This document shows, piece by piece, positions 23,200 to 31,403 of a DNA stretch of 33,738 nt. The stretch's first letter is position 1, and each line of letters opens with the position of its first letter. Source of the DNA: Mucilaginibacter sp. (GTDB lineage: Bacteria; Bacteroidota; Bacteroidia; Sphingobacteriales; Sphingobacteriaceae); contig JAQNCM010000173.1 in NCBI GenBank assembly GCA_029237615.1, forward strand, positions 1 to 33,738, in the 5' to 3' direction. A model generated the notes under the pieces. It was not told the DNA's origin and did no database searches. It saw only the letters and a list, made by a program, of their open reading frames with translations. The translations under genes were made by a program, and so were the position numbers.

Positions 23200-26052
23200 A
23201 TGAAATTTTTATACCTTCTTATAGTTGTAACCTTCCTCATCGGACTAAAAGCGGATGCACAAACCGCTCGTGATGTGCATGGCACGATAATGGACTCAAC
23301 AAAGGTCACCCTACCGGGTTCAACCGTTAAAATTTTAACAGGCTCCGACAGCACTACTACCATAACCGACGCCAAAGGCGCTTTTGTATTCCCCGCGATT
23401 AAAACAAACCAGTTCAGTTTGGTTATACAGTCAATCGGCTTTGAGCCGATAAAACGTCATTTTGTAATGGACAATACTAATCAGCCGGTTTTTTTAAGAC
23501 CGGTAATTTTAAAAGCTTCTACCACTATGCTGAACACGGTGGTGATATCAGACGTATTACCGGTTAAAATTAAAGAGGATACCGTGGAATTTAATACCGC
23601 TGCTTATAAGGTACGAGATGGTGCACCTATTGAAGATGTGATAAAAAAGATTCCGGGCGCCGATGTAGATGCCAGTGGTAACATCACCTTCCAGGGAAAA
23701 AGCGTTACCAAAGTAAGGGTTAACGGAAAAGACTTTTTTGGTGGTGATTTAAAAACTGCCACACAAAACTTGCCTGCCGATGCTGTCCAAAATGTGCAGA
23801 TGGTAAATGATTATGGCGACCAGGCCAACCTAACCGGAATAAAAACCGGCGAACCCGAAACGATATTAAACATCAACATAAAACCAAGCCGTAACCACGG
23901 GTATTTTGGCCAGGCCAGCGTAGGCGACGGACGGGATGCAATACCACAAGTAGCTGGGAACAAAGATGCAAACCGGTTTTTGGCACAAGCTAACCTTTTT
24001 AATTTTGAGGGCAGCAGGCAGATTGCCGTGTTAGGTAACCTTAACAACACCAACACCAATCTGTTCAATTTTGGTGGTGGCGGCGGCGGCGGCAGAACGG
24101 GCGGCGGTGGCCCTCCGGGAGGCAATAATGTTAGCAATGGCATTACTACTGCGCGATCCATCGGCTTTAATTACCGTGACTCATGGGGGAAAAAGATCAC
24201 TGTTTATGGCAGCTATAGCTTTTCTGACAACACGGTGAATACCGTCAGCTCAACGCTTCAAAATAATATTTCGCTTACCAGTCCCAGTACAAACACACAA
24301 AGCAACACTGAAACCGATCAGAAAAAGAACCACAGGTTTACCTTTAATATGGAGTACAAGCCTGATACCGTCAATTATTTAAAAATAAGTCCCTCGTATT
24401 CGTACGCCGGGCTAAACACCAACCAATTTGGAGCTAACTTACTTGCCAGGGATACGACTACACTCTCAAACTATAACTATAAAACGCTGAGTCATTCATC
24501 GGCACCAAATTATGGTATAAATGTACTTTATAACCACAGATTTAATGGACATGGGCGCAATTTCAGTGTAAACGTTGGCACCGGCCGCTCCACAAGCAAT
24601 CAGTATCAAAATCCTGTTTATACATATATTTCTGGTGCTGCCAACGCACCTTTAGATCAGTTTATTAATACCAACAGTCGTACCGATACCGTGGGAGCAT
24701 ATTTCTCCTACATTGAGCCCATATCCAGGCGCTCCTACATTGAGGTGAACTACAACTATAAACATTCTTACACCACAGCTGATAAACAAACAGATACCTT
24801 AACTTCAAACGGCCAGGTTAATAATTACGCGTTGCTTAGTAACCAGTATAATTTCACTTTTATCACCAATCGTTTTGGTTTAAACTACCGTTTTGTTGAA
24901 AAGAAATACAATTATGTTTTAGGAGTAACCGCACAACCTTCGTTATTGGAAGGCAGCTCGCCAATAAGCGGTGCAACACGTATGCAGGCGTTTAACTTTT
25001 CGCCAAACGCGCATTTCATTTATAACTTTTCGCGCACCCAGTCGTTGAGCGCCAACTATAGCGGCAGCAGCAATCAACCAACTTATTCAGAATTGCAGCC
25101 GGTTACCGATTTTTCAAACGCATCCTATCCAATAACCGGTAACCCCGATCTGAAACCGGAGTATAACAACAGTTTCTCCATACGGTACAATAAGTTTAAT
25201 TTCGAGTCGGGCAACGTGTTCTTCAGTAATTTCTCGTTTGTGCAAACAGATAATAAAATAGTATCTAATACTACCAATTATCCCCGCGTTTATACACCGA
25301 ACAGCAAATTTGCAGGTACTGTGGCCACCAATTATTTAAATGCTCCCGGGTATTATTCAGCCCAGGCTTTTTATGTATTTGCCAAACCCTGGGACAAACG
25401 TAAGTACAACCTGTTTTTTGTAGGAAACCTATCTTACAATAATAACATATCCTACATCACCAATGTGGATGCAGCGACTTATGATATGACAACCGAGAAA
25501 AACATTGCCAAAACCATTGTGGCCTCGCAGAGTGTACGTTTCAGGGTTGATATTACCGATGTTATTGATGCCCAGTTAAGTACTACTTATAGTGTTAACT
25601 CATCCAAAAACTCAATCAACCAACCGGGTATCCAGGATAATTTCAGAACATTGGTATTGGGAGTAAATGGTAAAAACTACGTGTGGAAAGATTGGACCTA
25701 CAGCTATGATTACTCAAAAACACTTTACTATGGCTACAAGGGAGCAACCAACCCCAATATATTTAATACTTACATAGAGCGCAGGTTTTTAAAGGGCAAC
25801 ATGGCAACGCTGCGTTTATCGCTAATGGATGCATTTAACCAAAACACCGGTTATACCAGCACTCAAAACGGTAACTTTATTACACAAACAAATGTGAACA
25901 GGTTAGGGCGTTATTACCTGCTCACCTTTACATACCGTTTCCAGAAGATGGCCGGTAAAGCGCCAAATATGGGGCCAGGTGGCTTTGGAGGTCGTCCGCC
26001 AGGTGGTGGTCCGGGTGGCCCGCCTCCGGGTGGTGGCCCGTCGGCCGATTAA
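23200..26052 (+). CDS. TonB-receptor-like outer-membrane beta-barrel protein with carboxypeptidase-regulatory N-domain
   Basis: 950 residues. There is a signal peptide (1-20), then a carboxypeptidase-regulatory-like beta-sandwich (about 22-105: VHGTIMDSTKVTLPGSTVKI, ITDAKGAFVF). A plug-like domain (about 110-228) has IEDVIKKIPGADVDASGNIT and KVRVNGKDFFGGD. A long barrel to the C-terminus fits the 'outer membrane beta-barrel' receptor family of Bacteroidetes. A poly-Gly stretch (GGGGGGGRTGGGGPPGG, 292-308) interrupts the early barrel. The C-terminus is a Gly/Pro-rich tail (GPGGFGGRPPGGGPGG ...) instead of the usual terminal aromatic. The ligand is unknown. It is divergent from the LytS/LytTR operon. 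Confidence 0.88.
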   Translation: MKFLYLLIVVTFLIGLKADAQTARDVHGTIMDSTKVTLPGSTVKILTGSDSTTTITDAKGAFVFPAIKTNQFSLVIQSIGFEPIKRHFVMDNTNQPVFLRPVILKASTTMLNTVVISDVLPVKIKEDTVEFNTAAYKVRDGAPIEDVIKKIPGADVDASGNITFQGKSVTKVRVNGKDFFGGDLKTATQNLPADAVQNVQMVNDYGDQANLTGIKTGEPETILNINIKPSRNHGYFGQASVGDGRDAIPQVAGNKDANRFLAQANLFNFEGSRQIAVLGNLNNTNTNLFNFGGGGGGGRTGGGGPPGGNNVSNGITTARSIGFNYRDSWGKKITVYGSYSFSDNTVNTVSSTLQNNISLTSPSTNTQSNTETDQKKNHRFTFNMEYKPDTVNYLKISPSYSYAGLNTNQFGANLLARDTTTLSNYNYKTLSHSSAPNYGINVLYNHRFNGHGRNFSVNVGTGRSTSNQYQNPVYTYISGAANAPLDQFINTNSRTDTVGAYFSYIEPISRRSYIEVNYNYKHSYTTADKQTDTLTSNGQVNNYALLSNQYNFTFITNRFGLNYRFVEKKYNYVLGVTAQPSLLEGSSPISGATRMQAFNFSPNAHFIYNFSRTQSLSANYSGSSNQPTYSELQPVTDFSNASYPITGNPDLKPEYNNSFSIRYNKFNFESGNVFFSNFSFVQTDNKIVSNTTNYPRVYTPNSKFAGTVATNYLNAPGYYSAQAFYVFAKPWDKRKYNLFFVGNLSYNNNISYITNVDAATYDMTTEKNIAKTIVASQSVRFRVDITDVIDAQLSTTYSVNSSKNSINQPGIQDNFRTLVLGVNGKNYVWKDWTYSYDYSKTLYYGYKGATNPNIFNTYIERRFLKGNMATLRLSLMDAFNQNTGYTSTQNGNFITQTNVNRLGRYYLLTFTYRFQKMAGKAPNMGPGGFGGRPPGGGPGGPPPGGGPSAD

Positions 26053-26161
26053 TATTTTATCCTGTAACAATCTGTGCAAGAAGAGCGTCTTATCAACGAA
26101 AAAAAAGCTATAACTGGCATAATATAAAGAGCTTAGGGTTCTCTTAAGGGAGCATGAGAAA

Positions 26162-26184
26162 AGGCCGGAGTGAGACACCGGCCT
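26162..26184. terminator. Hairpin AGGCCGG / CCGGCCT downstream of the receptor gene
   Basis: Perfect 7-bp arms (26162-26168, 26178-26184) with loop AGTGAGACA. No T-run follows, so it is less certain as a terminator than the hairpin 38 bases further on, whose loop shares GTGAGA. Confidence 0.4.
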
Positions 26185-26221
26185 GGATTTAGTTGATTGT
26201 TATTGATTTTTTAATCTTAAC

Positions 26222-26258
26222 AAAGCGTTCCGGGGTGAGATACGGAACGCTTTTTTTT
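26222..26258 (+). terminator. Strong intrinsic terminator
   Basis: Perfect 11-bp arms AAAGCGTTCCG (26222-26232) and CGGAACGCTTT (26243-26253) with a 10-base loop, running into eight Ts (26251-26258). It is 170 bases after the receptor stop and serves the plus strand. The minus-strand gene ending at 26301 gains no T-run from it. Confidence 0.85.
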
Positions 26259-26300
26259 GCAGGTTTCAGATTAAATACGAAAGTTTGTTGATTTGGGATT

Positions 26301-26768
26301 TTACCCGTTAGTAACAGCCAGTGTTTCGAACGCAATTTCGAGTGATTCTATGGCTATTTCGTTGCTTTCAGACATGAGGTCGGTACCTGTCATTTTTATC
26401 AGGCAGGCATTACCCAGTGTCCATGACATGGTTCGGGCACCGTTTTCATCCAGCAATTGAATAACTACGTTTTCTTTATATTGGGGAGAAGAAGGGCCCA
26501 TGAATTTTAAATGCCAATTAGAAAATTTCGCTTCATTAACAAAAATTCCTTTACGCATTGTTACATTCCCCGTTTTGGCCATAACGGGGAATTTTTTTGT
26601 TGATAATAATTGGTTCCCTGCCTGCCGGTACTCATTAACCGGCGATTCAGTTTCTAATCCTGAGACTTCCTGAAATGAGGCAGGGCTGTCCAGTGAACTG
26701 AATAATACTTTAAAATAAAACTTGGGCAGTGGCCAGGAATTATCTTGTGTTAGTGCTTTATTCGGCAT
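26301..26768 (-). CDS. Phage tail tube (T4 gp19-like) protein, orphan
   Basis: 155 residues with the texture of the gp19/contractile-injection-system tube family. WPLPKFYFKVLFSS at the N-terminus is the first tube strand. SFQEVSGLETESPVNEYRQAGN (51-72 or so) is the family hallmark, and it is followed by KTGNVTMRKGIF. Then comes a C-terminal half with WTLGNACLIKMTGTDLMSESNEIAIESLEIAFETL. In phages and eCIS/Afp particles such proteins stack as hexameric rings inside a contractile sheath. No sheath, baseplate, spike or AAA+ gene is nearby, so its role here is unknown. It is a single gene with no clear promoter motif. Confidence 0.85.
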   Translation of the reverse strand: MPNKALTQDNSWPLPKFYFKVLFSSLDSPASFQEVSGLETESPVNEYRQAGNQLLSTKKFPVMAKTGNVTMRKGIFVNEAKFSNWHLKFMGPSSPQYKENVVIQLLDENGARTMSWTLGNACLIKMTGTDLMSESNEIAIESLEIAFETLAVTNG

Positions 26769-26847
26769 AATTTGCGGTTAGATTTACGTAAAATTAATGC
26801 ATAATTTCATCATTTCTGTTGTCCGGAAGTAACGGGGTGCATCTTTT

Positions 26848-27537
26848 CTATAAACGCTTTATTTTTATATTCTTCAGCCATACCTTTTGGCCGTGATGTT
26901 GAAACATAATGTGGCCGCTGGTAGATTTGGCAAAATTAGGATTGTTCCGGTACTTGCTTTTACTAATCAGATCATTAAGTTCTTTGGATCCAAGTTCATA
27001 TTCCACCACCTTTTCGCCATTTATCCATTGTTCCACATGCCCATGATCTACCAGTAACCTGGCGGTATTAAATTCGCCAACAGGTTTAAGGTGTTTATTT
27101 TGTGGTGTAATTAAATCATACAGCGAACCTGCCGAACGCCTGGGCTCATGATCGTTAAAACCTATATCATCCAATAGTTGGAATTCAAAATTATCCAGCC
27201 AGTTTGGGCTATTGCCATTGCCCGATTCGTGGCTTGAGTTTTCCTGTACATTATAAAAAATGCCGCTATTGCCTCCTTCAGACATCGCCCATTCCAACGT
27301 TAAATCAAAATTGGTATAAGTATCTTTTGTTACCAGGTCTACGTTCGGAACATTCGTCTGGGCAACTAATGCGCCATCCTCTATCTTCCATGCCTCCGGG
27401 AAAGCATCCATTTTGTAGCCACGTAATTCCTTTACAGAAGTTCCGTTAAACAAGTATTGCCATTTATTTGAATGCTGCGCATAAACGGTATTGCCGAAGC
27501 AATAAATTGCTGCAAATAGCAAAAGTGACTTTTTCAT
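26848..27537 (-). CDS. DUF1080 / 3-keto-disaccharide hydrolase-like protein, secreted
   Basis: 229 residues with a signal peptide (1-20). The mature part is a concanavalin-like jelly roll of the DUF1080 family: WQYLFNGTSVKELRGYK, WKIEDGALVA, FDLTLEWAMSEGGNSGIFYNV and the C-terminal GHIMFQHHGQKVWLKNIKIK. Some members are 3-keto-disaccharide hydrolases acting after sugar oxidation; others have only sugar-binding roles. It is well preserved and of normal single-domain length. It lies 79 bases upstream of the tail-tube gene on the same strand, but no functional link is evident. Confidence 0.9.
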   Translation of the reverse strand: MKKSLLLFAAIYCFGNTVYAQHSNKWQYLFNGTSVKELRGYKMDAFPEAWKIEDGALVAQTNVPNVDLVTKDTYTNFDLTLEWAMSEGGNSGIFYNVQENSSHESGNGNSPNWLDNFEFQLLDDIGFNDHEPRRSAGSLYDLITPQNKHLKPVGEFNTARLLVDHGHVEQWINGEKVVEYELGSKELNDLISKSKYRNNPNFAKSTSGHIMFQHHGQKVWLKNIKIKRL

Positions 27538-27684
27538 TGTTGTTTATAATTGAGCAACTAAGTTATATTAATAATAAATACACGTAGTACTGGTCTTGTA
27601 ACAATTTGAAGAGGTGGGGAAAATGGACCGGACAGGTTGGTAAATCTCATCTGCCTGAAGCCTGGTTAGTTGCACTTTCTTGTT

Positions 27685-27930
27685 TTATTTACTGACTTTA
27701 TCGTGGTCGGAAGACAGCGTTTGTTGTTCCGTATTCATTGAATCCGCCTCCCTGTGGGTTGCCATGCCAAGTTGCATACCTTCTATATCTCCCTGGTCAT
27801 CAAAATTTTCAGCATTGATGTCCGGCAAACCACTGGCTTCCTTTTCCGGGTTTTTAAGTAATGTGTTTTCACCTCCGGGTTTTATATTGCCCTCATTACT
27901 TTTAACGGTGTCATTCCCCTGCTTATTCAT
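27685..27930 (-). CDS. Small acidic hydrophilic protein, unknown
   Basis: 81 residues (MNKQGNDTVKSNEGNIKPGG ... DHDKVSK), rich in Asn, Asp, Glu and Gly, with no membrane segment, no cysteine and no recognised motif. It is probably disordered. It has an ATG start and is the only open frame in the gap of sensible composition; the overlapping plus-strand frame is its shadow. Small proteins of this style are common as uncharacterised genes in the family. Coding status is likely but not proven. Confidence 0.5.
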   Translation of the reverse strand: MNKQGNDTVKSNEGNIKPGGENTLLKNPEKEASGLPDINAENFDDQGDIEGMQLGMATHREADSMNTEQQTLSSDHDKVSK

Positions 27931-28316
27931 AATGCTGTTTAATACTAATAACCACCAGTTTGCCTGATTGTTTAAAAATCATGTGTAATGAAAAGAAACA
28001 ACACCTTTAAAAATCGGGTACAAGGATTTCGGTTTGTTTAACATCAGCCTGGGAATTATTTATTAGGGTCGCGTAATTTAAGACTGACAAGAAGCATAGG
28101 TTTAAGTCAGCTTAAGCAAGTTTAAACCTCTTATTTTTTCATATAATAATTATAATATAACATCTTTTAAATCGGATTGTACGTATAACATTCCGCAGTT
28201 ATTGAAGTTTAATATTATTTGATAGATATAGATAATAATTAAACTATTTGATAAAACATTGGTCATAGTGGCTTAATGTAAACCAGATAATTTAACCTTT
28301 AATTGCGGATATATAG
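27931..28316. other. AT-rich non-coding gap with a symmetric 32-base element
   Basis: No gene supported. It contains the nested symmetric element at 28098-28129 and a very AT-rich stretch (28135-28260) that should hold the promoter of the barrel pair. No exact TAnnTTTG was found there. Confidence 0.55.
28098..28129. promoter_or_regulatory. Nested dyad element upstream of the barrel gene pair
   Basis: AGGTTTAA (28098-28105), four bases, GCTTAAGC (28110-28117, itself a palindrome), four bases, TTAAACCT (28122-28129). The whole 32 bases are symmetric except for the two 4-base spacers. A T-rich tract follows, but no plus-strand gene precedes it, so an operator is more likely than a terminator. 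Confidence 0.4.
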
Positions 28317-29555
28317 TTGAAGACACTTAAATACTTACTCAGCATAGCCGCAGTTTTAATATATACACACACTTTTTCGCAGCAACAGGCAGTTACAGCT
28401 ACTCAAAGTACAGAGATCACTAACTTGAACAATCCGGCTATTGATTCTGTCAATCAAAAAGACCTGATAGACATTTTTCAAAAAATGCTGGATAAAAAAA
28501 CCGGCTCCGATAAAAGGAAACTCCCCCAAAAAGCCATTTTTTCAGTAATTCCTTATGGCGGTTATTCGCTTTCAACTGGTTATATAGCAGACATCAGCGG
28601 TAATGTAGGATTTTATACCAGTACATCACACAACGAGAACCTTTCGGTAGTGGCCGCTGACGTTTCGTATGACTCTAAAACGCAAAAAGTATTTTTAACA
28701 CGATCGGAAATTTGGGCCTTTGAAAATAACTATAAGGTCGTGAGCGACCTGCGTTTGGAAAGGTATCCTATGGAAACTTACGGCTTAGGATCAACAACAA
28801 CCTTCAACACGGATAACGATCTGGATTTTACTTATGTACGTATATATGAAACTGTGCTTAAAAAAATCGCGAACGACTATTATGCAGGTGTAGGATATAA
28901 CCTCGATTATCATTCCGGTATTACGGCTACCGGGAATTTGAATAACACAACGTCGGACTATGAGAAGTACGGTCAAACTACCGCATCAACTTCATCGGGA
29001 ATTAATCTTGATTTTTTGTTTGATAACCGGAAACCCCCCCTTAGCCCACAAAATGGCTGGTATGCCAATGTTGTTTATCGTCAAAATTTAACGGCTATGG
29101 GCAGTAATGCAAATTGGCAGTCGTTGCAAATGGATTTCCGGAGATATTTCAAGTTTTCGTCAAATTCGCCCAACGTGCTCGCTTTATGGAGTATGGCTGC
29201 ATTTACCAGGGGTAATGTGCCATATCTTGATTTACCTTCTACCGGTTGGGATATGTATAATAACAGCGGCAGAGGTTATGCAATAGGCAGATTTAGAGGC
29301 AGGAATATGCTTTACCTGGAGGGGGAATATCGTTTTGGAATTACACATAACGGATTGATTGGAGCCGTGATTTTTGCTAATGGCGAAAGTTTTACCGGAT
29401 TGCAGGGCAATGCCTTTCAAAAGATAGCTCCTGCCGCAGGAACCGGTTTGAGGATTAAAGTAAACAAACATTCCAATACAAATATATGTATTGATTATGG
29501 GGTTGGCACCGGAGGCTCGCGCGGCTTTTTTGTTAACCTGGGAGAAGTGTTTTAA
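28317..29555 (+). CDS. Omp85/D15-type outer-membrane barrel without POTRA domains (first of tandem pair)
   Basis: 412 residues. There is a signal peptide (MKTLKYLLSIAAVLIYTHTF, cleavage near SQQ) and a polar linker to about residue 70. A 16-strand-like barrel follows. The Omp85 lid motif is GRGYAIGRFRGRN (318-330) and the barrel entry is LFDNRKPPLSPQNGWYANV (234-252). It ends in Phe412, as expected for recognition by BAM. There are no POTRA domains. The first in-frame codon that gives the signal peptide is TTG at 28317; no ATG is available. Function is unknown; POTRA-less relatives are found near surface lipases or in export roles. Confidence 0.85.
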   Translation: MKTLKYLLSIAAVLIYTHTFSQQQAVTATQSTEITNLNNPAIDSVNQKDLIDIFQKMLDKKTGSDKRKLPQKAIFSVIPYGGYSLSTGYIADISGNVGFYTSTSHNENLSVVAADVSYDSKTQKVFLTRSEIWAFENNYKVVSDLRLERYPMETYGLGSTTTFNTDNDLDFTYVRIYETVLKKIANDYYAGVGYNLDYHSGITATGNLNNTTSDYEKYGQTTASTSSGINLDFLFDNRKPPLSPQNGWYANVVYRQNLTAMGSNANWQSLQMDFRRYFKFSSNSPNVLALWSMAAFTRGNVPYLDLPSTGWDMYNNSGRGYAIGRFRGRNMLYLEGEYRFGITHNGLIGAVIFANGESFTGLQGNAFQKIAPAAGTGLRIKVNKHSNTNICIDYGVGTGGSRGFFVNLGEVF

Positions 29556-29664
29556 TGTTGATGGTCAATTAATTTTAAGCAAACAAATATAAATTCTTAA
29601 AAGGAATATCATTCAATTTATGAACACGCATTTATTTTGATTACCAACACATAGAAACGCTGCT

Positions 29665-30900
29665 TTGAAAAACATAAGATATTTATTTTGTGTAGTTACT
29701 GTTTTTATTTCTTTTAATAGTTTTGCGCAAAAGGACACGTCATTATCATCTAAAAATTCAAATCTAAAAACGGCACAGCCTGTAATAGATTCGTCTAAAC
29801 AAGTGGATGCTATTGACTTATTGTATAAGGTGCTGAAGAAAAAAGCGCTTGAGAACAAAAGGCAGAAATCAGGCAAATTAAATTTTTCGTTGGTGCCGGC
29901 ATTTGGATATTCGCTTTCCACCGGGTTTGCAGTCGATCTGACTGGGAATGTTGCTTTTTATACCAGCCGCTCTCACAAAGAAAACTTGTCGGCGATTGAT
30001 GCCGAAACCATTTATGATACTAAAGGCCAGTTGATATTCACCAGTCGCTCCGAAGTTTGGGCTGATAACAATAATTACAAATTAGTTACTGACCTGCGTT
30101 TGGAAAAGTATCCTGAGGATACTTATGGTTTAGGCACCAAAACGACGAGCGCTAAGGATGATCCCATAAAATTTATATATCTGCGAACTTACACTACTTT
30201 ATTTAAAAAAATACTCCCTGATCTTTACGGGGGGATAGGTTACAAACTGGATCACCATTATAATATCAGCCAAAGCGGTAATGCAGATCGTACAGTTTCC
30301 GATTTTCAAAAATATGGCTTTGCAACTGCTTCAACATCTTCCGGTTTGACTTTAAACCTGCTTTACGATAGCCGAAGGAACGAAATAAATCCGCTTGGCG
30401 GAGGATTGGCTTCTATCTCTTATCGTCAGAATTATACGTTTTTAGGAAGTGACAATAGTTGGAGGCAATTGAGTATGGAATTTAAGAAATTTTTGAAGTT
30501 GTCGCCTCAATCGAATAATATACTTGCCTTTTGGAGCATAGTTCAATTTACGTCTGGTGCCGTTCCTTATCTTGATCTTCCGGCTACAGGAGAAGATATG
30601 TATAACAATTCTGGCAGAGGATATACCCAGGACAGATTCAGAGGCAAGAATTTTCTTTACCTGGAAAGTGAATACCGTTTTGGTATTACCAAAAATGGCT
30701 TAATAGGTGGTGTAGTATTTGCAAACGCAGAAAGCTTTTCAGAATTTACTACTAACAGATTCGAAAAAATCGCCCCTGCCGCCGGGACCGGCATACGTGT
30801 AAAAATTAACAAGCACTCGGACACCAACGTTTGTTTGGATTACGCCTTTGGACTTTACGGCTCACATGGCCTTTTTGTTAATTTAGGCGAAATGTTTTAA
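29665..30900 (+). CDS. Omp85/D15-type outer-membrane barrel without POTRA domains (second of tandem pair)
   Basis: 411 residues, a clear paralogue of the gene 109 bases upstream. It has the same signal peptide form (MKNIRYLFCVVTVFISFNSF), the same linker with IDLLYKVLKKK, the lid motif SGRGYTQDRFRGKN and the barrel entry LLYDSRRNEINPLGGGLASI. It ends in Phe411. It also starts at TTG (29665), again fixed by the signal peptide. The strongest conservation between the two is the barrel core (VPYLDLP-TG-DMYNNSGRGY, LYLE-EYRFGIT-NGLIG). Tandem duplication is the simplest origin. The two are probably co-transcribed. Confidence 0.85.
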   Translation: MKNIRYLFCVVTVFISFNSFAQKDTSLSSKNSNLKTAQPVIDSSKQVDAIDLLYKVLKKKALENKRQKSGKLNFSLVPAFGYSLSTGFAVDLTGNVAFYTSRSHKENLSAIDAETIYDTKGQLIFTSRSEVWADNNNYKLVTDLRLEKYPEDTYGLGTKTTSAKDDPIKFIYLRTYTTLFKKILPDLYGGIGYKLDHHYNISQSGNADRTVSDFQKYGFATASTSSGLTLNLLYDSRRNEINPLGGGLASISYRQNYTFLGSDNSWRQLSMEFKKFLKLSPQSNNILAFWSIVQFTSGAVPYLDLPATGEDMYNNSGRGYTQDRFRGKNFLYLESEYRFGITKNGLIGGVVFANAESFSEFTTNRFEKIAPAAGTGIRVKINKHSDTNVCLDYAFGLYGSHGLFVNLGEMF

Positions 30901-31066
30901 GGTGCTGCTGATCATTTCTGAATATGTAATGTTTTTGATAATTTTAATAATTGTTTAAAGCAAACTCATTTCTTTGTATAGCCGAAATTAGCGAATGGTT
31001 CATTTGACCGGATACATATCCTGACTTAAACCATTTGTTAATCTAATCAGCAGTCAACTATCCAAA

Positions 31067-31402
31067 ATGCATACCTATTGTTTAACCCTGGATTTAAAAG
31101 ATGATGCTGCTTTAATAGCGGAGTACGAAAGGTATCATATTGAAATATGGCCTGAAATACGCAAAAGTATCGTTGAATCGGGTATAATTAAGATGGAAAT
31201 ATACCGGTTTGATACCCGTTTATTTATGATTATGGAAACGAATGATAGCTTTACCTTTGAAAAGAAAGCCGAAATGGATGCAGCAAACAGCCAGGTACAG
31301 GAATGGGAAAACCTGATGTGGGAATACCAGCAGCCTCTTAAAAAGGCTCTTAAAGGTGAAAAATGGGTTTTGATGAATAAGATATTTGAATTGAATAAAT
31401 GA
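31067..31402 (+). CDS. rhaM: L-rhamnose/L-fucose mutarotase family protein
   Basis: 111 residues of the RhaM-type mutarotase family, which interconverts alpha and beta anomers of L-rhamnose or a related deoxy sugar. The signature EYERYHIEIWPEI (19-31) carries Tyr20, His24 and the WPE motif at 28-30. SGI at 38-40 and W80/E81 also fit. The length is normal. It is one base away from the dehydratase gene downstream, so the two share a message. The sugar handled may be L-fucose or L-rhamnose; sequence alone does not decide. Confidence 0.85.
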   Translation: MHTYCLTLDLKDDAALIAEYERYHIEIWPEIRKSIVESGIIKMEIYRFDTRLFMIMETNDSFTFEKKAEMDAANSQVQEWENLMWEYQQPLKKALKGEKWVLMNKIFELNK

Positions 31403-31403
31403 C

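Noticed and set aside
26301-27930. Prophage or injection-system island suggested by the tail-tube gene
   Set aside because: No sheath, baseplate, portal, integrase or lysis gene is present; the neighbours are a DUF1080 protein and a small acidic protein.
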